NCBI RefSeq assembly: GCF_003331055.1
Contig: NZ_PUQD01000021.1
Coordinates: forward strand, 1-64,000
From: Pseudomonas sp. AFG_SD02_1510_Pfu_092
Lineage (GTDB): Bacteria; Pseudomonadota; Gammaproteobacteria; Pseudomonadales; Pseudomonadaceae
Direction: 5' to 3'
DNA length: 64,000 nt
Shown here: piece after piece, positions 62,401-64,000 of the stretch
Numbering within the stretch: the first letter of the stretch is position 1
Layout of the letters: every line of letters begins with the position of its first letter
The notes under the pieces: generated by a model
The model's input: the letters and a program-made list of their open reading frames with translations, nothing else
The model's database searches: none
What the model was told of the DNA's origin: nothing
Translations under genes and position numbers: made by a program

Positions 62401-64000
62401 GTGCCCATCACCCTCCAGGCCCTGTTCGCCCCCAGCAGCCTCGCGCTCAAGTTCGCCATCAAGACTTTGCTCGGTGGCGGCCTGGCATTGTGGCTGGCGA
62501 TGCGCTGGGGCCTGGAGCAACCGGCCTGGGCATTGATGACCGCCTTCATCGTTGCCCAGCCGCTCTCAGGCATGGTGGTGCAGAAAGGCCTGGCGCGGCT
62601 GGCCGGGACGCTGGTCGGCACGCTGATGTCGGTGCTGTTCATCGGCTTGTTCGCCCAGGCGCCCGGCCTGTTCCTGCTCACCCTGGCGCTGTGGCTGGCC
62701 TTGTGCACCGCCGCCTCCACCCAACTGCGCAGCGCCTGGGCCTATGCCTTCGTGCTGGCCGGCTACACCGCAGCGATCATCGCCTTGCCGGCCATCGACC
62801 ACCCGTTGCAGGTGTTCGACCAGGCCGTGGCGCGCTGCACCGAGATCTGCCTGGGGATCTTCTGCGCCACCGCCAGCAGTGCCTTGCTCTGGCCCATGCG
62901 GGTCGAGCAGCAACTGGCCGGGCAAGCCCGCCAGGCCTGGCAGAACGGCCTGCAGGCGGCCAGGGCCATGCTGGGCGGCGAGGATGAGGCGCGCAAAGGC
63001 TTGCTGGAAAGCTTGGGGCGTATCGTTGCCATCGACAGCCAGCGCGAACACGCCTGGTTCGAAGGAAATCGCGGGCGCCAGCGTGCCCGCGCCATCCGTG
63101 GTCTGAGCCAGAAACTGATGGTGCTGCTGCGTATTTCCCGCTCCGTGCGCCGACAGTGGCGGCAACTGGATGCACGCGAGGCCGAACACCTGTCGCCCTG
63201 GCTGGAGGCGGTGCGTGAGTGCCTGAGCGAGCCCGACCAGCCCAGCCTGCTGTTGCTGCGCCAGCGTATCTGGGATGCCGCCCAGGCCGAACAGATCAGT
63301 TCGGCGGAGCACTTCTGCCTGGCGCGGATGGCGCTGCTGCTGGATTACGCCATGGCCGCCAGCCAGGCGCTGGCGCAGGTGGAGGCGGGCAGGGCGCCCA
63401 AAGATGTATCCCAGGGGTTGGCCGTGCACCGCGACTGGTCGTTGGCCTTGCTGTTCGGTTCCCGCAGCGCCCTGGCCTTTCTGGTAATGAGCGGCTTCTG
63501 GCTGGCCACTGCCTGGCCTTCGGCACCGGGTGGGCTGGTGTTGACGTGCGTGGTCTGTAGCTTGTTCGCCAGCCGCGAGAACGGTGCGCAGATCGGCTTG
63601 AGCTTTTTACGCGGGATCCTTCTGGCCATACCTGCGGCGTTTCTGGTCGGGCAGGTTCTACTGCCGCAATGGAGCAGCTTCGCCATGCTCGCCCTGGGCA
63701 TGGGCGTGCCGCTGTTTCTCGGTGCGCTGGGCATGGCGCACCCACGGACCGGCGCCACGGCCACTTCCTATTGCCTGCACTTCATCGTGCTGGTGTCACC
63801 ACTCAATGCCATGCAGTTCGGCGTGGCGACCCTGCTCAACAGTGCCCTGGCCATGCTGGTGGGGGTAGCCGCGGCGGTGATGGCCTTCCGCTTGCTGGTG
63901 TTTCGCCACCCGGCCTGGCTGGGCCGACGTCTGCGCGCGGCCACCCAGAGCGACCTGGCACGCCTGACCCGGCGCGACCTGCGCGGGGCCGACAGCTGGT
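62401..64000 (+). CDS. FUSC-family transporter, truncated by the window end
   Basis: 533 codons are visible and the frame stays open to the last base. The product has two blocks of hydrophobic helices (about residues 15-165 and 365-510) separated by a helical cytoplasmic part, as in AaeB/YccS proteins. The start region reads PITLQALFAPSSLALKFAIK. GTG at 62401 is the chosen start; no good ribosome site is seen. Family members export aromatic acids or similar compounds; the substrate is unknown. Partner genes, if any, lie beyond the window. Confidence 0.85.
   Translation, partial: MPITLQALFAPSSLALKFAIKTLLGGGLALWLAMRWGLEQPAWALMTAFIVAQPLSGMVVQKGLARLAGTLVGTLMSVLFIGLFAQAPGLFLLTLALWLALCTAASTQLRSAWAYAFVLAGYTAAIIALPAIDHPLQVFDQAVARCTEICLGIFCATASSALLWPMRVEQQLAGQARQAWQNGLQAARAMLGGEDEARKGLLESLGRIVAIDSQREHAWFEGNRGRQRARAIRGLSQKLMVLLRISRSVRRQWRQLDAREAEHLSPWLEAVRECLSEPDQPSLLLLRQRIWDAAQAEQISSAEHFCLARMALLLDYAMAASQALAQVEAGRAPKDVSQGLAVHRDWSLALLFGSRSALAFLVMSGFWLATAWPSAPGGLVLTCVVCSLFASRENGAQIGLSFLRGILLAIPAAFLVGQVLLPQWSSFAMLALGMGVPLFLGALGMAHPRTGATATSYCLHFIVLVSPLNAMQFGVATLLNSALAMLVGVAAAVMAFRLLVFRHPAWLGRRLRAATQSDLARLTRRDLRGADSW

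Noticed and set aside
62109..63429. Frames on both strands across the FUSC gene
   Set aside because: The FUSC frame (62401 to the end) carries the hydrophobic helices and a consistent family pattern; the others are shadows.

Overview
The window is chromosomal DNA of a fluorescent pseudomonad, most likely of the Pseudomonas putida group. Three things point there: the high-GC coding style, the gene order (argG, nth, metG, mrp, dcd, a ligase-associated repair cluster, dinG, pdxH, nhaA, a bra/liv operon, rapA), and many intergenic REP palindromes of the P. putida type (TTCGCGGG..CCCGCTCCCACAGG and the variant ATCGCCGGCAAGCCAGCTCCCACAGG). No rRNA, tRNA or CRISPR was seen. The first ~70 bases are C homopolymer and look like a contig-end artefact.

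Layout. 0.3-11.7 kb: argG, a LuxR-type response regulator, nth at the end of a reduced rnf-like operon (A-D-G-E, with no B or C between metG and nth), metG and mrp divergent, a cold-shock gene, dcd. 11.7-18.9 kb: a DNA-damage cluster on the minus strand (MBL-fold exonuclease, ATP-dependent ligase, an AstE/AspA-like zinc amidohydrolase, Lhr-like helicase, PdeM phosphoesterase). 19.1-25.6 kb: penicillin-acylase-like lipoprotein, MocR-type regulator divergent from an MFS transporter, and a small operon of SEC-C, LEA14-like and YchJ-like genes. 25.6-32.2 kb: an integrated 6.6 kb element. 32.2-48.1 kb: housekeeping and envelope genes (two OmpA-type lipoproteins, a collagen-like secreted protein, CopD-like, dinG, an agarase-like glycosidase, a serine hydrolase, pdxH, SlyB-like, nhaA, an FAD dehydrogenase). 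48.3-53.2 kb: branched-chain amino-acid ABC transporter (livFGMH plus braC). 53.6-64.0 kb: DUF2288, a beta-hydroxyacid dehydrogenase, an MHYT-GGDEF-EAL protein, rapA, several small proteins, and a FUSC transporter cut by the window end.

The standout is the 25.6-32.2 kb element. It lies between two 41-bp imperfect repeats (37/41 identical) that duplicate the 3' end of a methyltransferase-like gene, and each end carries three TGGTGACA-type boxes. It encodes a tyrosine integrase, a HEPN-like cargo protein, BRO-N and KilA-N proteins, a helix-turn-helix-like protein and a 333-aa protein that could be a capsid protein. Two sites match, almost base for base, the promoter of the T7-group Pseudomonas phage gh-1 (core AACCCTCACTATGG), both in the direction of the element genes, yet no phage RNA polymerase is encoded. 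This suggests a satellite, or a stripped remnant, whose central genes are switched on by the RNA polymerase of an infecting T7-like phage.

A second unusual locus is the rnf-like operon. RnfB and RnfC are absent from it, and the cysteines that would hold the membrane [2Fe-2S] cluster in RnfA and RnfE appear to be lost, while likely flavin-attachment threonines remain in D and G. It may be a repurposed membrane redox module rather than a standard Rnf/Rsx complex.
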